The notes beneath the pieces were generated by a model. The model saw only the letters and a list, made by a program, of their open reading frames with translations. It did not search any database and was not told the origin of the DNA. Made by a program: the position numbers and the translations under genes. This document shows positions 21,312 through 33,832 of a stretch of DNA of 64,000 nt, one piece after another; the first letter of the stretch is position 1, and every line of letters starts with the position of its first letter. Origin of the DNA: Lantana camara (Eukaryota > Streptophyta > Magnoliopsida > Lamiales > Verbenaceae). Location: NCBI GenBank assembly GCA_037501455.1, contig CM074858.1:97498001-97562000 (forward strand), read 5' to 3'.

Positions 21312-23583
21312 TGTTAGGAATAGTGCCCTAGAAAGCCGATTCGACGTAATCTGCTTTGGGACTTTTCTTGTATCACAGACAATCTTTGAATAATATACGA
21401 TTGATCATAGGCAAACACTTCTTTATATGCCAATACGTGTTTTGTGTGTTTCCATTACGTGCGCATGTATGAGAACTCCCCTAATCCTGATGACTTTAGG
21501 ACTCTACCATTTAGGTGAAATGGTTCATGAAACGAGCCCTATATCACATAAGTCATGATTAGTAAAATACTCCAAGCCGATGAGTCCTACAGACAGTGGG
21601 AGTGTCAACCTGACTCCTCTAAGGCTTGCTTGTGGGATCACGCCCTTAAGAAGGACCACCTTGTTTCATGGAGGTGCAAAGTGTATAGTTGATACGTGCG
21701 TGATACATGAGGGTGCTTACTTTAATAAGTAAGTTCACTGAGGTGCCCCGTGTGAGAAGATTCCTAAATGGGAAAGGAAGTTTCTATTTCAGGAAATGGA
21801 AACTTCCAGATTAGGACATATCTCACGAGTCATTGATGTGATTAATTGATCCTTAGACTTGAGGTTCCTTGTCACTTTATGAATTAACTCTGTAGTCTTT
21901 GGTATAAGCTTTAAAGGGTGTCGCCTTAGACAACTGATTCAAGGCTTATGCTGGGGCTGCACAAGTGATTCATGAAAGTGAATGAGAATCAAGAAAGGAC
22001 CTACACTTGCATATGCAAGGTGATCTCTTATTGTGTAAGTCTTTCATATGCCATATGGAGTCCTTGGCCAAGGCAGTAGATCAAGACATCAAGAAAAGGG
22101 TTTCTTGGATTGAGATCAAATGGATATGAAATGCACTTAGCTTTAAGACCGGATTATTAGGGTTCTGATTATTCCCTTGCCCTAGATCTTGGTTGAGAGA
22201 TAGTAAGTAGGAGGATTGTATCTCACATGAATCAATGACTTAAAGGTTATGTCGAATCCGAACATTCCAATTCAGCTAGGGGTTAAACACCTGTTGCTAG
22301 ACTATGGTCGTTTAATCTGTGGACTAATTAATTAATTAGTGAATTAATTAATTGGGGTCACTGCTAATTGAATTGAGAACCTAGAGGGTCACACACAACA
22401 ACTTGGTTACATGAGTTGAGGCTTAAAAAATGATTAAACGAGTTAATCGAGCCTAAGGGGTTCCACACGTGTGAAATCACACGTGTGGCTCACGTGATTG
22501 GACACGTGTCATTAAGACACGTGTGCCACACGTGATTATGTGATGTTAAATAATTAATGTGTTAATTATTTAATAGACTTTGGTTTAATTTTGAATTAAA
22601 AAGAAAGTCTAATTTTGGAGAAAATAATCTAGTTAATTAATTATGAATTAATTAATTAGATAAAAATAAGTTATTTATTTTTATAATAAATAAAGTATAA
22701 AATTATCCAAAAATAGTTTGGATATTTTTAGCTCTCTTAAAAGTTGACTTGAAATAGAATTCAAAGTCAAAGTTGGAAAATACTTGATGATCAAGTAATA
22801 GGAGAGAGAGGGACCAAATCCTTTGTCCATTAGGACTAGGTTCGGCCGCCCCTCCCCTTTCCTATATATAGGGGAGCTCATGCTCCCCTTTAGAGCTAAT
22901 AGACAATTCTTGGTTCATGTGTTGAACACCTTCCTTTCTCCAAGATTAAATAAAACCCTAGGTTAAGCCTAAACACTAACTAGAGAACTAGCATCCTTAC
23001 TAGTTAGATTGTAGCCAAGTTGGTGGACTATCTCTAGAGACTTCAAGTTAGAAGTTTTGAAGATTCGAGCTTTACCAAAAGTGGGGATTAAGCAAAACGA
23101 TCAGAAGGGATGATGAAACGATTCTGAACCCAACAGAAAACGAGTGAAAAAATCGAACCAAAGAAGATGGCGAAAACCGTTCGTCCATATCCTGAAAGAT
23201 GAGTTTTTTCACGAGGGTTTTATGGCTGGCAGATTTCTACTTTCGCAAAACTGTTTTTCGAAGGGAGTTTCAATCATGCCTTTCTCGCTTCATGTTTCTT
23301 TCTTTATGTTATATTGTTAAGAACTTCCCTAACATGATTTGAATCTAGGTTGGTGTGGATTGTTATCCCGACAATGGATTCTGAAGTAGAAAGAGACTTT
23401 CGAGGGACGGGTTGTCAAGCCGCGAGAAGAGCGTTCTTGGGTGGCTTGAAACGCTTCAAGAAAGAATAAACGAAAAGTAAGTTTTCTATCTCTACGAATT
23501 TGGTTACACGATTGCGAGTCCAAGATCCTTTTGTTGGAAAATTTTTTTAAATTCCGCTGCTTTCTGATTCGTGTTTTCCAACA
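21312..23583 (+). repeat. chain LTR 2
   Basis: TGTTAGGAATAGTG to TTTTCCAACA, 2,272 bp. It shares diagnostic bases with LTR 3 (for example ATTAGGACATATCTC where LTR 1 has ATTAGGAAATATCTC). CACGTG cluster at 22463-22534; TATA box and hairpin at 22863-22888. Confidence 0.93.
22463..22534 (+). promoter_or_regulatory. six-CACGTG cluster, chain LTR 2
   Basis: Same six-core G-box cluster as LTR 1, about 330 bp upstream of the TATA box at 22863. Confidence 0.6.
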
Positions 23584-23585
23584 AG

Positions 23586-23598
23586 TGGTATCAGAGCC
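23586..23598 (+). other. primer binding site, body 2
   Basis: TGGTATCAGAGCC two bases after LTR 2; initiator Met tRNA type. Confidence 0.92.
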
Positions 23599-23863
23599 AC
23601 CTCGTTAATCGTGTTTCTGATTCATCTCAATTATACTGAATTTGGTAGAAATTCTTAGGCTTGATGCGATTGAGTATTTGTAATTGTTTTAGAAAGCCTG
23701 AATTACGAAACTGTATTTTTTCCTGAAAGTTTCTGAAAATTGGTTTTTGCAAAATTTAATTTTTGAAAACTATTTTAGATTTGAAACTGTATAAACTGTT
23801 TTTGGATTTCTTGGATTGGTTTTGCTTTTTGAATGAAAACACGAAACGAAAACCCGGATTACG

Positions 23864-24284
23864 ACGAACACGCGAAACCCCGCGCGCGAAGGAGTCGCGC
23901 GCGCGGGCTTCGCGCGCCGCCGCCCGCCTGTGCTAGGCGTGCGCAAGGGCAACCGCCCAGGCTTGGCCGGGACAGACCGCCCAGCCGCCCAGCTCCTCCC
24001 GCACGCCTGTGCGGGAGCCTCCCGGGCGCGCCTAGGGGGCCGAGACAGGCCGCCCGCCGTTTCGCCCAGGCTGGGCGAGAATCCCGCAAGGCGTGCGGGA
24101 TAGCTCGCCCAGGCCGCCCGCTGTCGCCCGCCATCCTTGCCGAGAAGAGCTGCGTGCAGGAGCGCGCGGCGTGCACGCCCAGCGCGCGCACTCGCGCTGC
24201 CTTGGCCGCGCGCAGTGTGCGCCTGTCGCGTGCACGCGCGCGCACGCCCGCAACGAGCAGCCCGTCTCGTGCAAGGGCCCCGTT
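23864..24284. other. GC-rich island in leader, body 2
   Basis: Copy of the 15995-16415 island with no difference noticed by eye. Opposite-strand frames are again compositional. Confidence 0.75.
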
Positions 24285-25272
24285 TTCGTAGTCCGTGTTT
24301 TTCGTGTTTCGTGCAATCCAGTCCCAATTTTATTTTTAATTTTAAAATTTTATTTTTGAATATTTATTTTAATTTTTGAATAAAACTTAAAATTGGGATT
24401 TTTGAGAAATTGAAACGGTTTATATTTTGGGAAAATACATCTTTGATAAAATTATTAATTTTCAGAAATTAATTGGAATTTTATCTGTTTTGGTAATTGG
24501 GATTTATTGAAAACTTTTATAAATAAGACTCGCATCAAGTCGTGTTTTAAGTCATTAGGACTTGAAACGGGAATTTTAATTTATTGGCTAAATTTAAATT
24601 CTCGCAAAAGCATGTTAGGTGATCATGGGTTTAGATCTATGTATGGTTTTAATTTATGCACATGGATGGTTTAAATTGGAGTTGGAGCCCTATAGTTGCG
24701 TTTTTCAATTGAGGTTGGAGCCTCACTTATGTGCGTACTGTTATGTGATTTATTATGTGGCTTTCCATATTACTGTTTTTGAGGCCGGGGTATGCCCCGT
24801 GTAATTGTCTAAGGCCAATATGAAGATTGAGCCTTATTACTTTATGTCTTTTTCTTTTTATTGTAATTTGAGAGTAGAGATAGGTGGTGAGGTTTTATTT
24901 TCATTTTGGAGACAATGCACCCATGGAGTAAGATGGACCACATTCAAGTAACAAGGAGGCCATAAGTGAAGACCCCTCAAAATGTTAGGGAGGGGAATCT
25001 CAATTGTTAAATGTAATAGAGATAGGGCTCGTATTTTGTTACCGCTTTCCCTTATGTGATTTAAACTGTTTATGTGGCATGTATGTTAGAACTTGTGATT
25101 GTGGAGTGGCTCCCGCATATCACGCATAAGATAGGTAGAACCCATGATCATTACATGTTAGTATCATGCTAGGACATGTTATCTGTTTATGTGCTTGTTT
25201 GAAATGCATTTAAGTTGTACTTGCATTAATCAAGACTAATTAAATTGGATAACATATATGTTGGTGAGGTCG

Positions 25273-25761
25273 AACCGAACAACTCTTCGGTTGATTCGAA
25301 AATTCCCATTAAATATTAAGCTCATTTCGAATAATAGGTATTTAATTCGAGATGCAAATTTTGAATTAAATTCCTAGCATTCCATCAATAGGTTTTAAGT
25401 TTAGTAAGTAAAGCTAGTTATTGTCCGCGAGTCGTGGGATAGCTAGTGGAGCTTATTAGTTCTTAGTTACCTAATTGATCATTTTAAATGATCAATATTT
25501 CATGGTCAATTTTAGCAAGGGCGATGTCCGCGAGTCGTGGGTCGTTCGAACTAAGTTTTGATCATGATCTTATGATTGATGGGTCTGGCTTAACGCCTAA
25601 GTAAATATGGATGTCGCACGAGTCGTGGGTCCATATTGAAAGATAGGTGATGCAAAAATAATTACTAAGAGTTCTAAAGGTGTTAGAATTGGTAAGTTGT
25701 ACCTACCTAGGGTTTTACTTAGAATGTCCGCGAGTCGTGGGTTCGAGGTAAAATGGTTAGG
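25273..25761 (+). other. multi-hairpin leader domain, body 2
   Basis: Same fold as body 1, shifted by 7,889 bp. The 17-nt motifs start at 25422, 25525, 25612 and 25725. One C-to-G change in the outer right flank of the fourth hairpin (AAAATGGTTAGG) removes one outer pair. Confidence 0.7.
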
Positions 25762-25943
25762 ATCTTAGTACCCATTGGGAAAAGCGTTCCTCTTAGATCT
25801 TTGGGAATTATAGATCTTTGAAAAACAGTGGGAGCTACATTAGATTAAAGACCTTATCTTTTGTATATCGTTATAATTCAGCATGCCCACATTTTCTCTG
25901 CTTAGCATTTAGGTTGTAGTTCTGTGATTCTCTACAATATGAA

Positions 25944-28900
25944 ATGCAAACCCATTCGTATCCATCCTTAAGTCAAATAAGTTGACTAAGTCCTGACTAA
26001 CTCTAAATGGCTTCGGATCCTAAAATTCATTTTAGAATCCGACTGGAGAAAGGCGTTCTCTAAAGGGCGAAGTTTTCAATTATGAAAAGTCGACCCGGGC
26101 CAAAAGAGAAGCAATCTGAGGTGAATGGATTTTTCCAAACCACTTAAGAGCAATTGAACCACCTCATAAAAATGTTACAAGGTATAACATTATGGAATTA
26201 TTCAATATCCCAAATGAGGAAACAAGTGCACACGAACAAGGTCTAAAGATCTTATTTGAAGATCTTATGGTCTTGATCATCAACTGAGAAAAGAGTTCTC
26301 AATGCACTGATTGCTTACATTGCTTCCACCATCATTCAAACCTTTTATGCTCAACTAGAATGATGCTAATGTAGCATAGTTAATCATTTAGTTGATAATG
26401 ATTGAGAGCATCCTTAAGAAGGAATAAAAGGTTGAGATGGTTAATTCTTCTTCTAAACTCCCTAAGTTAAAGGCTTGAACGCCTAAAGAAGAAGAAACCC
26501 TTAAGAGCCCAATGGAGGGGCATGTAAGGGGTACGCCCAAAAGACACTAGAGATCAAATTGGACGTTTGCTTCTATGGTAGCAAATAAGGACTTTGAAAG
26601 AGAACTGCATAGAGTATGAGTACTCTGAAATGTTACCTCGTTTAGTAATTCTACTAGGAATAGAATTCACTAGTCTTGAGTCAATTCTGCATAATCCGTT
26701 GTGCAAAGATTCAAGGCACTAATGTTCTGAACATACAACGAGATAACAAAAGTAAGTGAGATGACAAAGCTTCGAATTACTTTGGAACGTTGAGATATAA
26801 AAGGATTAGCAAGTCAGACACCTTAGGATCATTCTATGAAAATGAACCTATAAAGTTGACTTCCTGTGAATCCTATCTCAAAGGGAAACGTTCCCGAAAC
26901 ATAGTTTGCGTGAAACGTGGAACGTGCCAAAATTCTAGTGGATATCGATCCATGCTGATGAGTGTAAGATGCTTAATGTAAGCACTAGATACAATCATCA
27001 GTTTAATCATTATGAATGAATATACTTATTGAAGTACAAATTCGAAACTTATATGAAATTCTTAGAATTTCAAAAGGAGGTTAGGAACCGAAGTAGTCGT
27101 AAGTTATAGGTAAATCGATATGATCGAGATAGCCAATATCTTAGCAACTAATTCCTTGGTCATCCTAGAGATAATAGGATTATCTCTCAGTAAACTAATT
27201 CGAGAACACATTAATGTTTCCGAATGATGGAATGAAACCTAATAGGATATGGTCGATTCCATAGTAAGCTTTACTGACTTATAATCATTCTAGGAATAAA
27301 CTACTAGAATATGCAGTTAGAGATTTTGAATTTAGTACCTTCCAAAATCAGTCCTTTAGTTGCACTATGCAAAGTGGCATACTAAATTCCCTAATTATTC
27401 TTATCCAAGAATTCAATGGAATCCTCTTACATGAAGAGGATAGTGGGAGATAAGCTTGAAATGAGTTCAAGTTTATGCAATGATATTGGATATCGTTTCT
27501 GCAATTCCCTTAGACAAAGGTTGTTTTTCTCAGGGAATGTACCTTTCCTAAGGAATCGTTCCTATAGAAGAAGAAAGGCAAGCAAGCAGACCTCAAAGAA
27601 ATTTGAGAAAAAATATCTATGCCACATATAGAAGAAACGAGCCCATCTGATAAAACTTAGCTAAATTTTAGAGTATGTACACGTGTGAAAACCCTTCTCT
27701 TAAGATGCGTTTAGAACGCGTTCCTAGATAACCAAGGAATTACTTGAAGAGGAGACACTGTCAGATTTGGAATCTGAGTAGTGTAAGCAAGCCTTGAAAT
27801 CCAATATGGATTCCATATACTCAAACCAAGTTTTGACCTTGGTTGAACCACCTGATAGGATCAAGCTCCTACAGCTTCGAGTAAATGGAAAGCATTACAA
27901 CCTTCTTGACGGTTGAAATGCAAAAGTCCATTTGGATTGTGTTTACCATATCCTCATATTCTGACTATGAGATATGATAAATGAATATGAGAACTATCTT
28001 GTTCAATATGAGATTGAAAGAGAGTGAAATAAGGTATTTCTATAAATCTCATATTCAGTGGGAGTATGCATAAGGTATGCAAATCCCTAAAGTCAATCTG
28101 TGGATTGATAAAGGCTTCTAAGAGTTAGACAATTCGATTCCATAGGATAGTCAAATCGTTTGACACAGATAGAAGTCGAATAAGTCTCAGAGTGTACATA
28201 TGAAAGTTAGTGATGTAAGAGTCAATCTTGGTTCTTTAGAAGACGATGTCCTTCTCATTAGGAATGTCAAGGATGACGTGAAAGTTACCAATTCTTGTTT
28301 AAGAAACAATTTGACATGAAAGATCTTAGTGATTATCCTAAATTCTCAACATTCAGATCTATAGAAGATAGATCTAAGAGCATAGATGGATTATCACAAA
28401 AACGAGTACATAACCACCGTACTAAAAGGAGTTTAGTATGGACAATGGAACATCTCTTTTGAAGAGTATGTGTCCTAAGATAACTTTGAGAAAGTTAGAA
28501 TGTCCAAAATCCCTTTAAGTGAAAGGGTGCATAATGTATGAAAAGTTATGTACTAAATTAGATATGGCGCAACACTAAGCGTAGTAGGCCGAATCTAATA
28601 TGACCTCAGAGAAGGTCATTAGATCTCTGTAAAGGATGTCCTCAGAGTACTTGAGAAGAAATGAGGATATGTATTAGTTTACAGAGCCCAAAAGATCTTG
28701 TTGTTAGAAGGATATTTGATGTAACCGTTCATCAAACATAAATGATTATGAAATCATTGAAAGGATACAACTTCTACCAGAATGGTAATGCAATGTGTTG
28801 GAAAGGGGTTCCAAGGACGGACATTGCAAAACTCAACTATCGTAGTTGAGAACTTAGTCGTATTATATAATACTAAGTTAAGTGTTTGGGTAAGAAACTC

Positions 28901-29182
28901 CATCTAACTTGTTAGATGAAGTTCCTAGCATGAAAACAACTCCTTGATCATATTGTATGATAAAAAGGATGGTTGCTCAAGTAAGAGAACCAAGACCTCA
29001 CCAAGAGACTGAACACGTGATTACGAATCACTTTATAAGGAAAAGGTGTTTCCTAAGAGATGTGTAAACAAGAGGGTCATATCAGCAGAGAATATAGCAG
29101 ATCCACTTTGGAAACGCCCAAAGTCAATAGGGTCTCTAAGTGCATCTTGAGAAGATGGGACTTAGAGTACCTAAATGGCTTT
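25944..29182 (+). pseudogene. decayed copia gag-pol, body 2
   Basis: Near-identical copy of the decayed coding part of body 1. Single-base differences include CAATTATGAAAAG (body 1 CAATTGTGAAAAG) and GATTGAGAGCATCC (body 1 GATTGACAGCATCC). The shared stops show that decay preceded the tandem copying. Confidence 0.85.
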
Positions 29183-29189
29183 TACGGGC

Positions 29190-29199
29190 AAGTGGGAGA
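29190..29199 (+). other. polypurine tract, body 2
   Basis: AAGTGGGAGA before the LTR start at 29201. Confidence 0.85.
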
Positions 29200-29200
29200 T

Positions 29201-31472
29201 TGTTAGGAATAGTGCCCTAGAAAGCCGATTCGACGTAATCTGCTTTGGGACTTTTCTTGTATCACAGACAATCTTTGAATAATATACGATTGATCATAGG
29301 CAAACACTTCTTTATATGCCAATACGTGTTTTGTGTGTTTCCATTACGTGCGCATGTATGAGAACTCCCCTAATCCTGATGACTTTAGGACTCTACCATT
29401 TAGGTGAAATGGTTCATGAAACGAGCCCTATATCACATAAGTCATGATTAGTAAAATACTCCAAGCCGATGAGTCCTACAGACAGTGGGAGTGTCAACCT
29501 GACTCCTCTAAGGCTTGCTTGTGGGATCACGCCCTTAAGAAGGACCACCTTGTTTCATGGAGGTGCAAAGTGTATAGTTGATACGTGCGTGATACATGAG
29601 GGTGCTTACTTTAATAAGTAAGTTCACTGAGGTGCCCCGTGTGAGAAGATTCCTAAATGGGAAAGGAAGTTTCTATTTCAGGAAATGGAAACTTCCAGAT
29701 TAGGACATATCTCACGAGTCATTGATGTGATTAATTGATCCTTAGACTTGAGGTTCCTTGTCACTTTATGAATTAACTCTGTAGTCTTTGGTATAAGCTT
29801 TAAAGGGTGTCGCCTTAGACAACTGATTCAAGGCTTATGCTGGGGCTGCACAAGTGATTCATGAAAGTGAATGAGAATCAAGAAAGGACCTACACTTGCA
29901 TATGCAAGGTGATCTCTTATTGTGTAAGTCTTTCATATGCCATATGGAGTCCTTGGCCAAGGCAGTAGATCAAGACATCAAGAAAAGGGTTTCTTGGATT
30001 GAGATCAAATGGATATGAAATGCACTTAGCTTTAAGACCGGATTATTAGGGTTCTGATTATTCCCTTGCCCTAGATCTTGGTTGAGAGATAGTAAGTAGG
30101 AGGATTGTATCTCACATGAATCAATGACTTAAAGGTTATGTCGAATCCGAACATTCCAATTCAGCTAGGGGTTAAACACCTGTTGCTAGACTATGGTCGT
30201 TTAATCTGTGGACTAATTAATTAATTAGTGAATTAATTAATTGGGGTCACTGCTAATTGAATTGAGAACCTAGAGGGTCACACACAACAACTTGGTTACA
30301 TGAGTTGAGGCTTAAAAAATGATTAAACGAGTTAATCGAGCCTAAGGGGTTCCACACGTGTGAAATCACACGTGTGGCTCACGTGATTGGACACGTGTCA
30401 TTAAGACACGTGTGCCACACGTGATTATGTGATGTTAAATAATTAATGTGTTAATTATTTAATAGACTTTGGTTTAATTTTGAATTAAAAAGAAAGTCTA
30501 ATTTTGGAGAAAATAATCTAGTTAATTAATTATGAATTAATTAATTAGATAAAAATAAGTTATTTATTTTTATAATAAATAAAGTATAAAATTATCCAAA
30601 AATAGTTTGGATATTTTTAGCTCTCTTAAAAGTTGACTTGAAATAGAATTCAAAGTCAAAGTTGGAAAATACTTGATGATCAAGTAATAGGAGAGAGAGG
30701 GACCAAATCCTTTGTCCATTAGGACTAGGTTCGGCCGCCCCTCCCCTTTCCTATATATAGGGGAGCTCATGCTCCCCTTTAGAGCTAATAGACAATTCTT
30801 GGTTCATGTGTTGAACACCTTCCTTTCTCCAAGATTAAATAAAACCCTAGGTTAAGCCTAAACACTAACTAGAGAACTAGCATCCTTACTAGTTAGATTG
30901 TAGCCAAGTTGGTGGACTATCTCTAGAGACTTCAAGTTAGAAGTTTTGAAGATTCGAGCTTTACCAAAAGTGGGGATTAAGCAAAACGATCAGAAGGGAT
31001 GATGAAACGATTCTGAACCCAACAGAAAACGAGTGAAAAAATCGAACCAAAGAAGATGGCGAAAACCGTTCGTCCATATCCTGAAAGATGAGTTTTTTCA
31101 CGAGGGTTTTATGGCTGGCAGATTTCTACTTTCGCAAAACTGTTTTTCGAAGGGAGTTTCAATCATGCCTTTCTCGCTTCATGTTTCTTTCTTTATGTTA
31201 TATTGTTAAGAACTTCCCTAACATGATTTGAATCTAGGTTGGTGTGGATTGTTATCCCGACAATGGATTCTGAAGTAGAAAGAGACTTTCGAGGGACGGG
31301 TTGTCAAGCCGCGAGAAGAGCGTTCTTGGGTGGCTTGAAACGCTTCAAGAAAGAATAAACGAAAAGTAAGTTTTCTATCTCTACGAATTTGGTTACACGA
31401 TTGCGAGTCCAAGATCCTTTTGTTGGAAAATTTTTTTAAATTCCGCTGCTTTCTGATTCGTGTTTTCCAACA
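29201..31472 (+). repeat. chain LTR 3
   Basis: 2,272 bp, nearly identical to LTR 2. CACGTG cluster at 30352-30423; TATA box and hairpin at 30752-30777. Confidence 0.93.
30352..30423 (+). promoter_or_regulatory. six-CACGTG cluster, chain LTR 3
   Basis: Same six-core cluster as LTRs 1 and 2. Confidence 0.6.
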
Positions 31473-31474
31473 AG

Positions 31475-31487
31475 TGGTATCAGAGCC
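31475..31487 (+). other. primer binding site, body 3
   Basis: TGGTATCAGAGCC two bases after LTR 3. Confidence 0.92.
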
Positions 31488-31752
31488 ACCTCGTTAATCG
31501 TGTTTCTGATTCATCTCAATTATACTGAATTTGGTAGAAATTCTTAGGCTTGATGCGATTGAGTATTTGTAATTGTTTTAGAAAGCCTGAATTACGAAAC
31601 TGTATTTTTTCCTGAAAGTTTCTGAAAATTGGTTTTTGCAAAATTTAATTTTTGAAAACTATTTTAGATTTGAAACTGTATAAACTGTTTTTGGATTTCT
31701 TGGATTGGTTTTGCTTTTTGAATGAAAACACGAAACGAAAACCCGGATTACG

Positions 31753-32173
31753 ACGAACACGCGAAACCCCGCGCGCGAAGGAGTCGCGCGCGCGGGCTTC
31801 GCGCGCCGCCGCCCGCCTGTGCTAGGCGTGCGCAAGGGCAACCGCCCAGGCTTGGCCGGGACAGACCGCCCAGCCGCCCAGCTCCTCCCGCACGCCTGTG
31901 CGGGAGCCTCCCGGGCGCGCCTAGGGGGCCGAGACAGGCCGCCCGCCGTTTCGCCCAGGCTGGGCGAGAATCCCGCAAGGCGTGCGGGATAGCTCGCCCA
32001 GGCCGCCCGCTGTCGCCCGCCATCCTTGCCGAGAAGAGCTGCGTGCAGGAGCGCGCGGCGTGCACGCCCAGCGCGCGCACTCGCGCTGCCTTGGCCGCGC
32101 GCAGTGTGCGCCTGTCGCGTGCACGCGCGCGCACGCCCGCAACGAGCAGCCCGTCTCGTGCAAGGGCCCCGTT
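31753..32173. other. GC-rich island in leader, body 3
   Basis: Third copy of the GC island, with no difference noticed by eye. Confidence 0.75.
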
Positions 32174-33161
32174 TTCGTAGTCCGTGTTTTTCGTGTTTCG
32201 TGCAATCCAGTCCCAATTTTATTTTTAATTTTAAAATTTTATTTTTGAATATTTATTTTAATTTTTGAATAAAACTTAAAATTGGGATTTTTGAGAAATT
32301 GAAACGGTTTATATTTTGGGAAAATACATCTTTGATAAAATTATTAATTTTCAGAAATTAATTGGAATTTTATCTGTTTTGGTAATTGGGATTTATTGAA
32401 AACTTTTATAAATAAGACTCGCATCAAGTCGTGTTTTAAGTCATTAGGACTTGAAACGGGAATTTTAATTTATTGGCTAAATTTAAATTCTCGCAAAAGC
32501 ATGTTAGGTGATCATGGGTTTAGATCTATGTATGGTTTTAATTTATGCACATGGATGGTTTAAATTGGAGTTGGAGCCCTATAGTTGCGTTTTTCAATTG
32601 AGGTTGGAGCCTCACTTATGTGCGTACTGTTATGTGATTTATTATGTGGCTTTCCATATTACTGTTTTTGAGGCCGGGGTATGCCCCGTGTAATTGTCTA
32701 AGGCCAATATGAAGATTGAGCCTTATTACTTTATGTCTTTTTCTTTTTATTGTAATTTGAGAGTAGAGATAGGTGGTGAGGCTTTATTTTCATTTTGGAG
32801 ACAATGCACCCATGGAGTAAGATGGACCACATTCAAGTAACAAGGAGGCCATAAGTGAAGACCCCTCAAAATGTTAGGGAGGGGAATCTCAATTGTTAAA
32901 TGTAATAGAGATAGGGCTCGTATTTTGTTACCGCTTTCCCTTATGTGATTTAAACTGTTTATGTGGCATGTATGTTAGAACTTGTGATTGTGGAGTGGCT
33001 CCCGCATATCACGCATAAGATAGGTAGAACCCATGATCATTACATGTTAGTATCATGCTAGGACATGTTATCTGTTTATGTGCTTGTTTGAAATGCATTT
33101 AAGTTGTACTTGCATTAATCAAGACTAATTAAATTGGATAACATATATGTTGGTGAGGTCG

Positions 33162-33650
33162 AACCGAACAACTCTTCGGTTGATTCGAAAATTCCCATTA
33201 AATATTAAGCTCATTTCGAATAATAGGTATTTAATTCGAGATGCAAATTTTGAATTAAATTCCTAGCATTCCATCAATAGGTTTTAAGTTTAGTAAGTAA
33301 AGCTAGTTATTGTCCGCGAGTCGTGGGATAGCTAGTGGAGCTTATTAGTTCTTAGTTACCTAATTGATCATTTTAAATGATCAATATTTCATGGTCAATT
33401 TTAGCAAGGGCGATGTCCGCGAGTCGTGGGTCGTTCGAACTAAGTTTTGATCATGATCTTATGATTGATGGGTCTGGCTTAACGCCTAAGTAAATATGGA
33501 TGTCGCACGAGTCGTGGGTCCATATTGAAAGATAGGTGATGCAAAAATAATTACTAAGAGTTCTAAAGGTGTTAGAATTGGTAAGTTGTACCTACCTAGG
33601 GTTTTACTTAGAATGTCCGCGAGTCGTGGGTTCGAGGTAAAATGGTTAGG
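33162..33650 (+). other. multi-hairpin leader domain, body 3
   Basis: Motif starts 33311, 33414, 33501 and 33614. Same stems as body 2, including the lost outer pair in hairpin four. Confidence 0.7.
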
Positions 33651-33832
33651 ATCTTAGTACCCATTGGGAAAAGCGTTCCTCTTAGATCTTTGGGAATTAT
33701 AGATCTTTGAAAAACAGTGGGAGCTACATTAGATTAAAGACCTTATCTTTTGTATATCGTTATAATTCAGCATGCCCACATTTTCTCTGCTTAGCATTTA
33801 GGTTGTAGTTCTGTGATTCTCTACAATATGAA